A stretch of DNA of 64,000 nucleotides from UBA7455 sp026713185 (GTDB lineage Bacteria; Pseudomonadota; Gammaproteobacteria; Pseudomonadales; Azotimanducaceae). The notes under the pieces are model-generated. The model had not been told where the DNA came from, ran no database searches, and saw only the letters and a list, made by a program, of their open reading frames with translations. The translations under genes and the position numbers were made by a program. This document shows, one piece after another, positions 26,751 through 36,100 of this stretch (within the stretch, counting starts at the first letter, position 1; every line of letters begins with the position of its first letter). Where the stretch lies: contig OY762456.1 in the NCBI GenBank assembly GCA_963665785.1, positions 2,294,001 to 2,358,000 on the forward strand. The letters are read 5' to 3'.

Positions 26751-28310
26751 TTACGGCCAATATGTGGGTCCACTCCCTGGACCCAGCTGTGTCTTGATGA
26801 CATCCTGCGCCATCTCGACGAACTCACAGAGCAGCAATCGTGTGTCTCTTGGATCAATCAGGTCCAGGCCCACAGCTTCTGCCGTTTTGAAGGGAGAAGC
26901 GTAGCGCTGCAGTCGTTGCTCGATCTCCTGTCTTTTGGCATCAGGGTCGGGAGCGGCTTCGATAATGCGACGGAACGCTGCTGCAGTACCCCCTTCGATG
27001 TGCATGGAGCCCCAGTGCCCCGATGGCCAGGCATAACGACGATAAAGACCGCTGCCAGGCCGATACTGCAGACTCCCTGCAAGTCCATAGGCCTGTCGAA
27101 TGATGAACGAGATCATCGGCATTTTGCTCATCGCTGTGGCGTACACCAGGCGTGTTCCGGCCCGTTCGATCGCCCGTTTCTCGGATTCGATGCCGACGAG
27201 AAAACCAGGCTCGTCCATCAGAAAGACCAGCGGCAGATGGAACGTATCGCAGAGCTGAATCAGGCGCATTGACTTTTCAGCCGCGTCCACATCCATGGAC
27301 CCTCCAAGTCGCCTGTTGTTGTTTATCATCACACCCACCGGATAGCCGTTTGCTCTTGCGAGTCCAGTGATCCGCGATCGTCCAAAGTCGGGAGAAATCT
27401 CAAAGAAAGAATCCTCGTCAAGAACGCCATCAAGAATCACGTAGGGATCATAACTTTTCCGCTTTTCTCGAGGAATAATGGACAGAAGGCGTTCATCCCG
27501 GCGCTGCGGATCGTCGGCTGGTTCTTCGCGAGGTGGCATTTTCCAGACGTTGTCCGGGAGATAACTCAGAAACCGGCGGATCTGTTCAAAGGCTTCTTCT
27601 TCTGTATCGGCTGCGTTATTGACAACCCCGCTGATGCGGGTGTGAATCTTGTAGCCACCGAGTTCCTCTTTGTCTATGTCGTAGCCAAGGGCAGCCTTAA
27701 CCACCGGCGGTCCCCCGGGAAAGACCTGGCCAATGCCCTTGACCATCACGCTGAAATGGCTGAGGCACGGCAGAGGCGCCAGCCCACCGGCAGCAGGACC
27801 GAGGATCGCAGTTGCCACTGGCGCAACAGTGAGTATTTCAGAGAGAGGGCCGAAGAATGCACCATCCGGAATATACGTCCGTCCCAACTGTTCAAATCCT
27901 TCGACACTGCCACCCACACCATCGATAAGGTTCACGGTTGGCACTCGCATCGACAACGGCGTTGGATGGTTATGCCCGGCATCGATCGCGCCACCGGCTG
28001 CAGAAGCTGATCCACTCTGCACGGTGAAATCCTGCCCGCCCACATAGACTCTGCGACCATTGATCCGGCACAAGCCCGAACGCGAAGCGCTGGGAACGAA
28101 TCCAGCCAGTTCACCCTCATCATCGTAGCTGGCATGCCCTGCGAGTTTCCCCATCTGCTGGAATGAGCCTTCATCAATCAGAGCTTCGATTCGTTCCCGA
28201 ATCGTCAGTTTGCCGCGCTTATGCTGTCTGGCGATGCCTTCAGGGCCTCCCAATTCATCCGCCAGAGCATGTCGAATTTTGATTTCCTCTAATTCCTTTT
28301 CCCAGGACAT
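26751..28310 (-). CDS. Biotin-dependent acyl-CoA carboxyltransferase subunit
   Basis: This 519-residue protein has the two crotonase-like halves of the propionyl/methylcrotonyl-CoA carboxylase beta family. The N-half shows GKLTIRERIEALIDEGSF and GGQDFTVQSGSASAAGG; the C-half shows FGRSRITGLARANGYPVGVMINN and PLVFLMDEPGFLVG. The glycine pairs that form the oxyanion holes are present. The biotin carboxylase and biotin-carrier partner is not encoded nearby. It must therefore pair with an alpha subunit from elsewhere, or act as a decarboxylase or acyl-CoA binding protein. It lies between the NHL protein and an esterase in a same-strand run. Confidence 0.85.
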   Translation of the reverse strand: MSWEKELEEIKIRHALADELGGPEGIARQHKRGKLTIRERIEALIDEGSFQQMGKLAGHASYDDEGELAGFVPSASRSGLCRINGRRVYVGGQDFTVQSGSASAAGGAIDAGHNHPTPLSMRVPTVNLIDGVGGSVEGFEQLGRTYIPDGAFFGPLSEILTVAPVATAILGPAAGGLAPLPCLSHFSVMVKGIGQVFPGGPPVVKAALGYDIDKEELGGYKIHTRISGVVNNAADTEEEAFEQIRRFLSYLPDNVWKMPPREEPADDPQRRDERLLSIIPREKRKSYDPYVILDGVLDEDSFFEISPDFGRSRITGLARANGYPVGVMINNNRRLGGSMDVDAAEKSMRLIQLCDTFHLPLVFLMDEPGFLVGIESEKRAIERAGTRLVYATAMSKMPMISFIIRQAYGLAGSLQYRPGSGLYRRYAWPSGHWGSMHIEGGTAAAFRRIIEAAPDPDAKRQEIEQRLQRYASPFKTAEAVGLDLIDPRDTRLLLCEFVEMAQDVIKTQLGPGSGPTYWP

Positions 28311-28375
28311 GATTTTCCTCTCATTACTTGTGCCTTATACCTTGATACTTGTTACTTTCGCACTTCCCATTGATT

Positions 28376-29281
28376 CTATTCCCGAACATCATTCATTACG
28401 GGACTTGGTCGGCCCGGAAACAGTCTCCGAAGACCGTGGCTGAGAGCGAGATTCACATAAGACATGTGAGACTCGTTCTCGAATTCCTGTGCGCTCCAAT
28501 CGAGACCCTTGTATTGACGTTCTTCTAGTCTGGCGATCAGCTTGTCATAGTTGGCTGCCAAAAGTTGAAGTCCGGAAAGAACCGAGGTTCGCTCCAGCGA
28601 ACCCAGCGTGATATATGCTTCGGCATTCAGTTCACGGCTCCGGGTCCAGCAGCGTTCCTCATATTCGAGAATCGGGTCCCCCTCCATGACCGATGCGGGA
28701 CTCCCGATAATGTAACGATCAAATATCGGTGAACGTGAAAATAAAGCGTAGAGTGCGAAAAGCCCGCCATATGAGAAGCCGAACAAACCGGCCTTGTCCT
28801 GCAGGCAGGGGAATTCCCTTCTGATAAGCGGATCGAGTTCATCTTCCAGGAACTGAAGGAATTTGTCCGCTTGCCCGAACCCTGCTTCAATGCCGTTGGC
28901 TATCTGCTTGAACATCTCCATTTCGGGAGGCTCGGGAGTGCCGGGTGGTGTCATATCGCGAGCCCGTAATACAGCGACTTTGGATTCCTCTCCAGCATCG
29001 ACGGGATAGCCGATCCCAACGACAATCAAAAACTCGGAAGGACCACCATCCGGGTCTCCGGGCAGGATACTTGTATTCGCAACAACACTCGCAAAGCCCA
29101 TGTTGGCATCGAGTGTGTAGAGAATCCGAAAAGCATCGGGAAGTTTAACGCCCATGTCGCTTGCAGCTTTTGGAAAGGGTGGTGGTTGAAAAACCTGAAT
29201 TTCAAACAGATCATTAACGTGCTTTGAATCGACGGTAAAACTGATTGCTCCTGGAATGGTAACCGGCTTTCCTTCAATCAT
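28376..29281 (-). CDS. Alpha/beta-hydrolase esterase (Fes/IroE-like, COG2819-type)
   Basis: This 301-residue alpha/beta-hydrolase has a nucleophile elbow, LFGFSYGGLFALYALF, with the serine in G-F-S-Y-G. A preceding strand reads LIVVGIGYP, and there is a likely catalytic histidine near HMSYVNLALSHGL. The fold and order fit the esterase-D/enterochelin-esterase-like family. There is no signal peptide. It sits 15 bases downstream of the PhyH gene and 65 bases upstream of the carboxyltransferase, in a probable operon. It would plausibly open an ester in the compound oxidised by PhyH; this is inference. Confidence 0.8.
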   Translation of the reverse strand: MIEGKPVTIPGAISFTVDSKHVNDLFEIQVFQPPPFPKAASDMGVKLPDAFRILYTLDANMGFASVVANTSILPGDPDGGPSEFLIVVGIGYPVDAGEESKVAVLRARDMTPPGTPEPPEMEMFKQIANGIEAGFGQADKFLQFLEDELDPLIRREFPCLQDKAGLFGFSYGGLFALYALFSRSPIFDRYIIGSPASVMEGDPILEYEERCWTRSRELNAEAYITLGSLERTSVLSGLQLLAANYDKLIARLEERQYKGLDWSAQEFENESHMSYVNLALSHGLRRLFPGRPSPVMNDVRE

Positions 29282-29296
29282 TTTTTCTCCCTTACT

Positions 29297-30154
29297 CTAC
29301 AGGTTCTGCTGGTTATGGATCACCTCTTGCTGATCCCTGGGTACATAAAAGTGTGATCCCGGGATAAAGTCGTAACCCAGATCGCCCAGCAACCGACGCT
29401 GCCGAGGGGAACAGCACTGCGCCACCTCGGGGATATTGTTGTGGTCGTAGGAGCGCACCCACAACTGACAATAATTGTAGACAATGACTTTACGAGACCG
29501 ATTCGACAGATTCTTACAGGGGCCATGCCAAAGCGAATGAGGAAACAGATAGACATCTCCTGCCTTACCCATAAGCTGCGCGGCGCCCGGTGAGTAAGGT
29601 GTTGTTACATGATCCTCCGGGTCCGGGATTTGACGCATATGGCTACCGGGGAATACCGTGAGATTGCCACTGTCGCGTTCGGTAACATCAGTCAAGAGGT
29701 ACATCGCCTTCATGGCGATCGGTGGTGATGACGGAGAGGGCCGAATCATTCGCAGCGACTCACCACCATCTGTATGGGTGTAGCCGGGAAAGCTCTCCGA
29801 TGGTTCCCGGCAAATCGCCTGGCTCAAGCTGTACAGGATGTTGGAACCCATGATGTCAACGATGTAATCGAAAACAGGCGTCCGGTCGATCAGATCGATA
29901 AACGCCTGGTGATACGGCAGTAGATCATGGCGATCCATGAACCCGTTCACAGCCTGATTCCTGGAATGATCCTGCCACTGATAGTGACCAATCGGCAGTT
30001 CCGGATCGGTGGAAGGCTCAAATCCAGGAATCCGGCGTATACGCTCCATCTCGCTGATGAAGAAACTCACCTCATCAGGATTGAGCGCCCCTTCAAGATG
30101 CAGGTAACCATCAGTATCGAAGATTCCCCGTTGTTCGTCACTTAATTGCAACAT
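29297..30154 (-). CDS. Phytanoyl-CoA dioxygenase (PhyH) family Fe(II)/2-oxoglutarate oxygenase
   Basis: This 285-residue protein has the PhyH arrangement: an N-terminal DGYLHLEGALNPDEVSFF, the HxD iron motif in GYTHTDGGESLRM and a distal histidine in YLFPHSLWHGPCKN. An arginine for 2-oxoglutarate follows in SNRSRKVIVYNY. It hydroxylates an aliphatic carbon with O2 and 2-oxoglutarate; the substrate is unknown. It is the first gene of the run PhyH - esterase - carboxyltransferase - NHL - DUF1330. A hairpin at 30265-30297 separates it from the upstream TonB receptor, so it may have its own promoter. No convincing promoter was recognised. Confidence 0.85.
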   Translation of the reverse strand: MLQLSDEQRGIFDTDGYLHLEGALNPDEVSFFISEMERIRRIPGFEPSTDPELPIGHYQWQDHSRNQAVNGFMDRHDLLPYHQAFIDLIDRTPVFDYIVDIMGSNILYSLSQAICREPSESFPGYTHTDGGESLRMIRPSPSSPPIAMKAMYLLTDVTERDSGNLTVFPGSHMRQIPDPEDHVTTPYSPGAAQLMGKAGDVYLFPHSLWHGPCKNLSNRSRKVIVYNYCQLWVRSYDHNNIPEVAQCCSPRQRRLLGDLGYDFIPGSHFYVPRDQQEVIHNQQNL

Positions 30155-30264
30155 GTCCAGTCTCCTCTGGGTGCGAACAAAAAATCAGATGCGAAGTGAT
30201 GATACGATTCCAGTGAGATTATCAATATCGAATCAGGTTGGCCTGACTGATCCGCGTGATCTCA

Positions 30265-30297
30265 GGCAAAAAGGGGACTGAGTGCCCACTTTTTGCC
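30265..30297 (-). terminator. Hairpin downstream of the TonB receptor (terminator or REP-like palindrome)
   Basis: The arms GGCAAAAAG and CTTTTTGCC, with a further GG:CC pair after one mismatch, enclose a short loop. The hairpin starts 20 bases after the receptor stop. The A/T arms supply a T-run on either strand, so it can act as a bidirectional terminator. The pattern AAAAAGGGGAC...CCCACTTTTT also resembles REP-type dispersed palindromes of gammaproteobacteria. Only one copy is in the window. Confidence 0.6.
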
Positions 30298-30317
30298 GAT
30301 GAGAAAACCCGATCAGA

Positions 30318-32831
30318 TCACTGGGGCTTGTTCCAGGTGAACTCCACGCCGATGGTACGTGGATGACCGTAGCCAATGCCGGATTCGTTGCTTTCATACT
30401 CGATTACTTCATTGGTCAGGTTCTTGCCAAATACCGAGAAGCGCCAGTCCCCATCAGCTGTATTCACCGTAAACCGTCCGTTCAACATGTAGTAGCCAGG
30501 CGTCTCGACCTCGTTGGTCACGCCGTTAAACGAGAAGGGTATGCGGTAATAATCAATCAGCACCGTCCCGTTCATGCCGCGCGGCAACGCCATGTCATAG
30601 GCCAGGCTTGCGATCACCTTGTATTTCGGCGCGTTAGGCAGCCGGTTACCAGGTAATACGGGTGTGTTAGTGACTGCATTCCAGGTATTAGCCGGCACGG
30701 TGTCCAATTCGGCGTCGCGGAGATAATCACCGCCCAATGACAGGGTCAGGTTGTCGCTGACCCGGAACACCGTATCCAGTTCCAGACCCGTGTTATGTGC
30801 ATTCCCGGCACTCCGGGTATAGTTAAATTGACCCAAACCACCAGCGGCAAGCTCAGGCTCCTGAAGATCCAGGTAGGTGTTCTTCCAGTCGCTGTAGAAC
30901 AGGGCGCCGACCAGCGTGACACGATCGTCGAATAACCGGGTCTTGAGACCGATCTCATAAGCGAGAACTTCGTCACCTTCCTGGGTGACCAACGGCTGGT
31001 ATGCGTCCAGGAATAGCTGTGCATCCTCGCCATCGACGACGCCATCCCCATTTCGGTCACCAGCGGGTTGCACTGCAAAGGGAATCAGCCCGGTGTACGG
31101 TGCGCCGCTGTCAAGTGCTGTCTGTACGCGCTGGATCTGCGTCACCACTCCGGTATTGAAAAACCCGGGGCGAAAGCCCTGGGTTACCGTCCCATAGACC
31201 AGCGTGCCGTCGTTCGGTCGCCAGGAGATACTCAGTTTCGGCGATACCAGTTCATCTTCCACCTCGGTTGTCTCGAGATCCTCCCGGGCGCCAGTGCGCT
31301 TGGTCGTTCGCGAGACGCGTAGACCCCCTGTAAGGTCAATCTGGTCGGTGAGGCGATAGGTGAGTTCACCGTAGACTGCCAGTTCGTCCAGCTCGAACAG
31401 GGTTGCCACACCGAAAAAACCGATACTATGCCAAAAGGCAACCACATCATCGCGCAGATCTTCGAATTCGGGACGCAAACCAGCCTCGAGGCCTACCGAA
31501 TCGGGGGTGTCCTTGCCATTGATTTCGGTGCCTTCCTTGGCAAAGATGCCTGCTGTCCAGCGCCAGGCACTATCCAGGTCGCTTGACAGGGCGCGAATCT
31601 CGAGCACGTCCCTGCTGATCTCTTGATTCAAGAGCGTCGTGGCGCCATAACTGGTCGCCACCGCGTCAATAGGATAGGGGGAAAAGGCGACGGGCACAAA
31701 GAAGGCACAAAAGGTAACGTCACCTACAAACGGCGCGAAGGGGTTAAAAATGGCGGGCTTGAGCCGACCCTGGTCCGCCGCAACGCAGTTGAAAAGGTGT
31801 TGTGACGGATTTGCAAAACGCGGAGCGGTCTGCTCGAAAAGAAAGGTTTCACGGGTGAAATGGGAAAAGGAACTGGTGACATTCACACCAGGCAATTCAA
31901 ACTCGAAGGTCAGGTTGGATTGCTCCTCGCTATCGCCGCTGGAATTAGGGAAATTCGGGTCCGTAAGCAAATCTGTGCCAAAGGGATGGTGTGCAAGGCT
32001 GGGTCCCTCAGCCTGGTGGTCCGAATAGTTGTAGGACGCTTCCACCTGCAGCCAACTGGTGGCAAGCCAGTTGATCTTGATACGTCCGCCGCTGCTCTCG
32101 GAGCTGTTCACATCCTTCTGGTTGCGTGGCGCGTCAGTATCAAGGAAGCCGGCAGTATCGTGAAAGAAACCACCCAGACGCACACCCAGAACGTCCTGGA
32201 TCAGAGGGATGTTGATCACGAGGCTGGTGCGGCTGCTTAAATCATCACTCTCCTGGTTTGACTCCAGTGTGCCATTGACCACCAGGTCGAACTCGTTGGG
32301 ATTGGCATCGTTGCTGATGTAGCGGATCAGTCCGCCGAGGGAGCCTTCGCCATAAAGAGTGCCTTGCGGCCCTTTCAGGGCCTCGACGCGAGCCAGATCA
32401 AATCCAAGCCCGCTGCTCTGTCTGCCACCCGTGCGCGACTCGGTGACCGGAATGTTGTCGACATACACACCGATGGTGGATCCTCCGCTCTGCGGCGAGG
32501 TCAAGCCGCGAATGGATATGTTATTGTAAGTTGAGGCATTGCTCTTATAGGACACAGATGGCAGCGACAGGTACAGGTCCCGTATGTTGACGTAGCCCTT
32601 GTTCTGCAAAGCTGTCTCGTCGAGGGCAGAGATGGAAATGGGTGTATCCATCAGTTTGGTATCGCGGAAGGTTGCCGACACGACGATTTCCTCTATGCCG
32701 GTACCGGTAGAATTCCCCGCTTCCCCGGCATCTTCTTCAGCCAAAGTGCTACCGACTGGCATCAGGAAAAACGATATCAGTAACATCCGCGTCAGTCGGC
32801 TCGTTATCAATGCATGGATGAATGTGACCAT
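30318..32831 (-). CDS. TonB-dependent outer-membrane receptor with EF-hand-like loop
   Basis: This 837-residue receptor has a signal peptide (to about residue 31), a TonB box EEIVVSATFRD and a plug (NISIRGLTSPQSGG, VEALKGPQGTLYGEGSLGGLIRYIS). Its 22-strand-type barrel ends EFTWNKPQ. A 12-residue loop with acidic residues at positions 1, 5, 9 and 12 (31023-31058, DRNGDGVVDGED) is a canonical EF-hand/dockerin calcium loop in what should be an extracellular region. The gene lies behind a -24/-12 promoter and an activator operator. It is therefore probably induced by the adjacent sigma-54 activator. Substrate is unknown; the neighbouring catabolic genes hint at an ester-bearing carbon source. Confidence 0.9.
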   Translation of the reverse strand: MVTFIHALITSRLTRMLLISFFLMPVGSTLAEEDAGEAGNSTGTGIEEIVVSATFRDTKLMDTPISISALDETALQNKGYVNIRDLYLSLPSVSYKSNASTYNNISIRGLTSPQSGGSTIGVYVDNIPVTESRTGGRQSSGLGFDLARVEALKGPQGTLYGEGSLGGLIRYISNDANPNEFDLVVNGTLESNQESDDLSSRTSLVINIPLIQDVLGVRLGGFFHDTAGFLDTDAPRNQKDVNSSESSGGRIKINWLATSWLQVEASYNYSDHQAEGPSLAHHPFGTDLLTDPNFPNSSGDSEEQSNLTFEFELPGVNVTSSFSHFTRETFLFEQTAPRFANPSQHLFNCVAADQGRLKPAIFNPFAPFVGDVTFCAFFVPVAFSPYPIDAVATSYGATTLLNQEISRDVLEIRALSSDLDSAWRWTAGIFAKEGTEINGKDTPDSVGLEAGLRPEFEDLRDDVVAFWHSIGFFGVATLFELDELAVYGELTYRLTDQIDLTGGLRVSRTTKRTGAREDLETTEVEDELVSPKLSISWRPNDGTLVYGTVTQGFRPGFFNTGVVTQIQRVQTALDSGAPYTGLIPFAVQPAGDRNGDGVVDGEDAQLFLDAYQPLVTQEGDEVLAYEIGLKTRLFDDRVTLVGALFYSDWKNTYLDLQEPELAAGGLGQFNYTRSAGNAHNTGLELDTVFRVSDNLTLSLGGDYLRDAELDTVPANTWNAVTNTPVLPGNRLPNAPKYKVIASLAYDMALPRGMNGTVLIDYYRIPFSFNGVTNEVETPGYYMLNGRFTVNTADGDWRFSVFGKNLTNEVIEYESNESGIGYGHPRTIGVEFTWNKPQ

Positions 32832-32963
32832 AATAAGTTACTCCCTCGCAGTGTTATTGCTGTTCGTGTAGTGTCGGCAAGATTCACGGATGGATTCTCC
32901 CCGATCACGGCAATCCCCGGGCACAATTCTTTGAGGCGGACGAGCCTCTCCCTTTTCGGAAAA

Positions 32964-32980
32964 AGCAAATAGCGGGCCAA
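32964..32980 (-). promoter_or_regulatory. Sigma-54 (-24/-12) promoter for the TonB receptor
   Basis: On the minus strand the sequence TTGGCCCGCTATTTGCT has the invariant GG and GC exactly ten bases apart and differs from the TGGCACG-N4-TTGC core at one base. It lies about 130 bases before the receptor start. A perfect 16-bp palindrome lies about 100 bases further upstream, which is the standard enhancer arrangement. Confidence 0.72.
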
Positions 32981-33052
32981 CTGGAAATCCGTTGCAATGT
33001 CATTAAGTTTCAGGCACTTAGCGTGTCCAACCAACCATCGTTAAGGGCTCAG

Positions 33053-33067
33053 TGATATGAGATATCA
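33053..33067. promoter_or_regulatory. Short inverted repeat next to the activator operator
   Basis: TGATAT and ATATCA are separated by three bases, six bases before the 16-bp operator. It may be a second, unrelated binding site or part of the enhancer. It does not match the ACACGA consensus. Confidence 0.35.
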
Positions 33068-33072
33068 TGAAT

Positions 33073-33088
33073 ACACGATATATCGTGT
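33073..33088. promoter_or_regulatory. Operator / upstream activating sequence, copy 1
   Basis: The perfect 16-bp palindrome ACACGATATATCGTGT is centred about 103 bases upstream of the -24 element of the TonB receptor promoter. It differs from the perfect copy at 36714 only in the central A/T bases. It is the likely binding site of the sigma-54 activator encoded alongside. Confidence 0.72.
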
Positions 33089-33146
33089 TTTCAGCTTAGC
33101 TCTTTCAGTCGCACTTACCCGGCGCTGCCATTCACAGTGAAATGAA

Positions 33147-36100
33147 TCAGTCCCCGATCAGGGTCATGGCGCGCACGATCCCGAGTTTCTTCATCCTCGA
33201 GCGCAAGGTATTGCCGTGCAGACCGAGGCATTCGGCGGCGCCTCCCGGGCCCTGGATTTTGCCATGCGTTCTCACCAGCGTTCGCATAATATGATGACGT
33301 TCGAGTGCTTTGAGGGTCATATTTTCCGTGCCCGGTTCTGCTGGCGCCTCGCCGCCGGGTTGCAGATCGGGCAGCCTGAGATAGGGCGCCGTACTCAGGA
33401 GTGCTCCCCGCTCAATGACATTCTTGAGTTCGCGAACGTTCCCAGGCCATGGATATTCGATCAGTTTTGCCAGTGTTGACTCGTCGATGCGGTCGATGGG
33501 TTTAACTGCATCCCCACCGAATTTGGTGAGGAAGTAATGTGCCAGAAGCGATATGTCCTCGGGCCGGTCCCGCAGTGGGGGAACGGTGATTGGATAGACA
33601 TTGAGTCGATAAAAGAGATCTTCGCGGAAGCTGCCCTCCCGCACTTTTTCCTCCAGATTCACGTTGGTCGCAGTGATCAGGCGAAAATCCGATCGGATCG
33701 TGGTAGTGCCGCCCACTCGCTGGAATTCGTGCGTGTCCAGCACTCGGAGCAGTGCAGTCTGGATGTTCATCGGCAGATTGCCAATCTCGTCCAGAAATAT
33801 AGTGCCGCGATCAGCCAGTTCGAACCGGCCAATGTGCCTTTTCAGAGCACCGGTGAAAGCACCCTGTTCGTGGCCGAACATCTCACTGCTGATCAGATAT
33901 TCCGACAAGCTGTTGCAGTCGACGCGGATGAAGGGGCCTTCTCGACGTGTACTTGCGTGGTGAATGGCCCAGGCCACCTGTTCCTTGCCTGCACCGGTTT
34001 CGCCCAGAACCAGCACCGTCGAGTCTGATTCCGCAACCCTTTGGATCTGCGCAAACACCTTGCGTATGGCCGGACTGGCGCCGATGAAGTCCTCATACGG
34101 ACCGATCTGGTTGACCTGCTCGATGAAGTAGTCCTTTTCCTTGCTGAGTTGCTGATTCAGGCTTTCGATCTTCTCGTAGGCCTCTGCATTGTCGAGTGTT
34201 ATCGCAGCCATGGCGACGAAGTGGCTAAGGTCGCCCAGGCTGTCGGCATTGGCCTGGCATGGGAGCAGGCAGTTGTCGTGATAGAGGACACCGATCAACT
34301 GACCACGGATCTGCAAGGGGAGGCAGAAGCAAGACCGGATCCGCTGCCGCATATCAAGGTCTCCGATTTGATTCTCGCGGGCGTCGGTAAAGTCGACGAA
34401 TTCCGCGATACTCGTCTCCGCGACTCGCTGAATGATAGTCCAGGCGTCGGCGAAATACCTGGCTTCAGCATCGTCCCTGGTCAGCACCACCGTTGCCTTG
34501 AGGTCAAGGTCCTGGTTCGTCGGGTAATCTCTGGCAGTGAATAATGCGCCACGTTCCGCGCCCGTCAGACGGTTGATGGTCGAAAGAATGCGCCGTGCCA
34601 GTTCCCTGAAATCCATGATCCCGAGGATCTCCTGGCTGAGCATGATGGTGGACTCAAGCAGACTCTGTGGCTCCTGGTGTCCATCCTGCAGCGCTCTGAG
34701 ATCATCGGAAATCCAACCCGGATTAATGGGCTCAAGAAAAGCACTGGCCTGCGCCACGAGTTTGCGGGTGCTGTCCTCGTTACCTTTTCCCTGCTGCAAC
34801 CTGATGCGTGTCAGAAGAAGTTGTGTTTTCGCATGATCAATCAGGTAACCAGACCGCTCGAAATACTCCAGCGCCAGCATCAGTTGTTCGTCGATCGCTG
34901 CAAGCGGCTGGCCTTCACGCCGCATGATCAGAGCCTGGAGAAGATGAACATACCCAGGCGATTGAACGTTCGTGGTCTCTTCCGGTCGGGCAAGAAACTG
35001 TGCAATCTCGTGGCGTATCTCTTCGGGCAGAGGTCCATCATTGAGTGCCTGGAGGAACATGATGAGGTATCCAACGTTTCCGCCGTATCCACCGGCCGGC
35101 GATTCACGAACGAGTTTCAGCTGCTCGATTGACCGCTGTAGATCCCCTGCCGCAGCATGGGCGAACGCGAGGATGCCGTGAATCGAGTCCTCGAGAAAGG
35201 GCATCGGCGCCGAGTGGCTTTCCTGCATGGCATTCTCGATGACGGTGATAGCCTGCCCGGGTTGTCCGATATCGATGAGTGACCGGGCAAGACCATAAGC
35301 AACCTGCACCATGCCTAGCGAATCGCCATCCTCGCGGCACTGTTCATACTGCGAGTTGAGCAGGCCGATACCCACGCTGACCTGACCGAGCCAGACATAA
35401 CAGTTACCGAGCATGGTGGTCACCAGGATGGGGGTGCCGGTTCGTGGGTAGCGTGCCACGTTGGGCCTGATCGCCTCATAGGCCTGCACGACGTCGCGAA
35501 TTTGACCGCGTTGCCACAGGAAGAACATACGAAGATGCAGGGCCTGTCGCTGAATCGTGGGGTCGTCCTGGTTTTCGACCAACCGCCATCCCACTTCAAA
35601 GCTCTTGAAAGCGCGGCTTTTATCCCCGCTCCAGAATTCGTAAAACGACTTGTGCAGGAGTAGCAAAGCTGTCCTCGGGTAAGCAGGAAGATGTTGCGCT
35701 CTCACCAGTGCCGCCTCGATGGCAGCGACGATCCATGCGCTGTCCTGCTGGCCGGTGAAGAGTCGGCAGTAACAGTACACTGCATCGGCATAGAGGCGAT
35801 CAGCCAATTCATCAGGCTCAACTGCATCGAGTGTTTCGATGAGAAAGTGAAAACATTGCAAGGCAGTCTGGTGTTGAAGCCCGCGATACAGGACCTGACC
35901 GGTCTCCAATAGCTTCTCGCAGTTGGACAGATCCGGCTCCATGGCCATGAGATGGTGCGCGAGTTCGGCATGTTCGAGGTTGCCGTCCTGTGCCTGGGAA
36001 TGCAGCAATTCGGCGATCTGCCGGTGATAATGTTTCCTGTCGTCTTCACCCAGGCAGGTCAGGGTCTGCTGCCTGCAATCCGAGTCGGCAAAGCGGAAAC

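Noticed and set aside
26721..27272. 183-codon plus-strand frame inside the carboxyltransferase gene
   Set aside because: The minus-strand product is a clear carboxyltransferase. The shadow frame is rich in Arg/His/Pro and Ser with no motif.
30284..30297. GC-N10-CC spacing that could be read as a minus-strand sigma-54 promoter for PhyH
   Set aside because: It lies wholly within the hairpin after the receptor, the -12 part reads GGGCA, and no operator is upstream.
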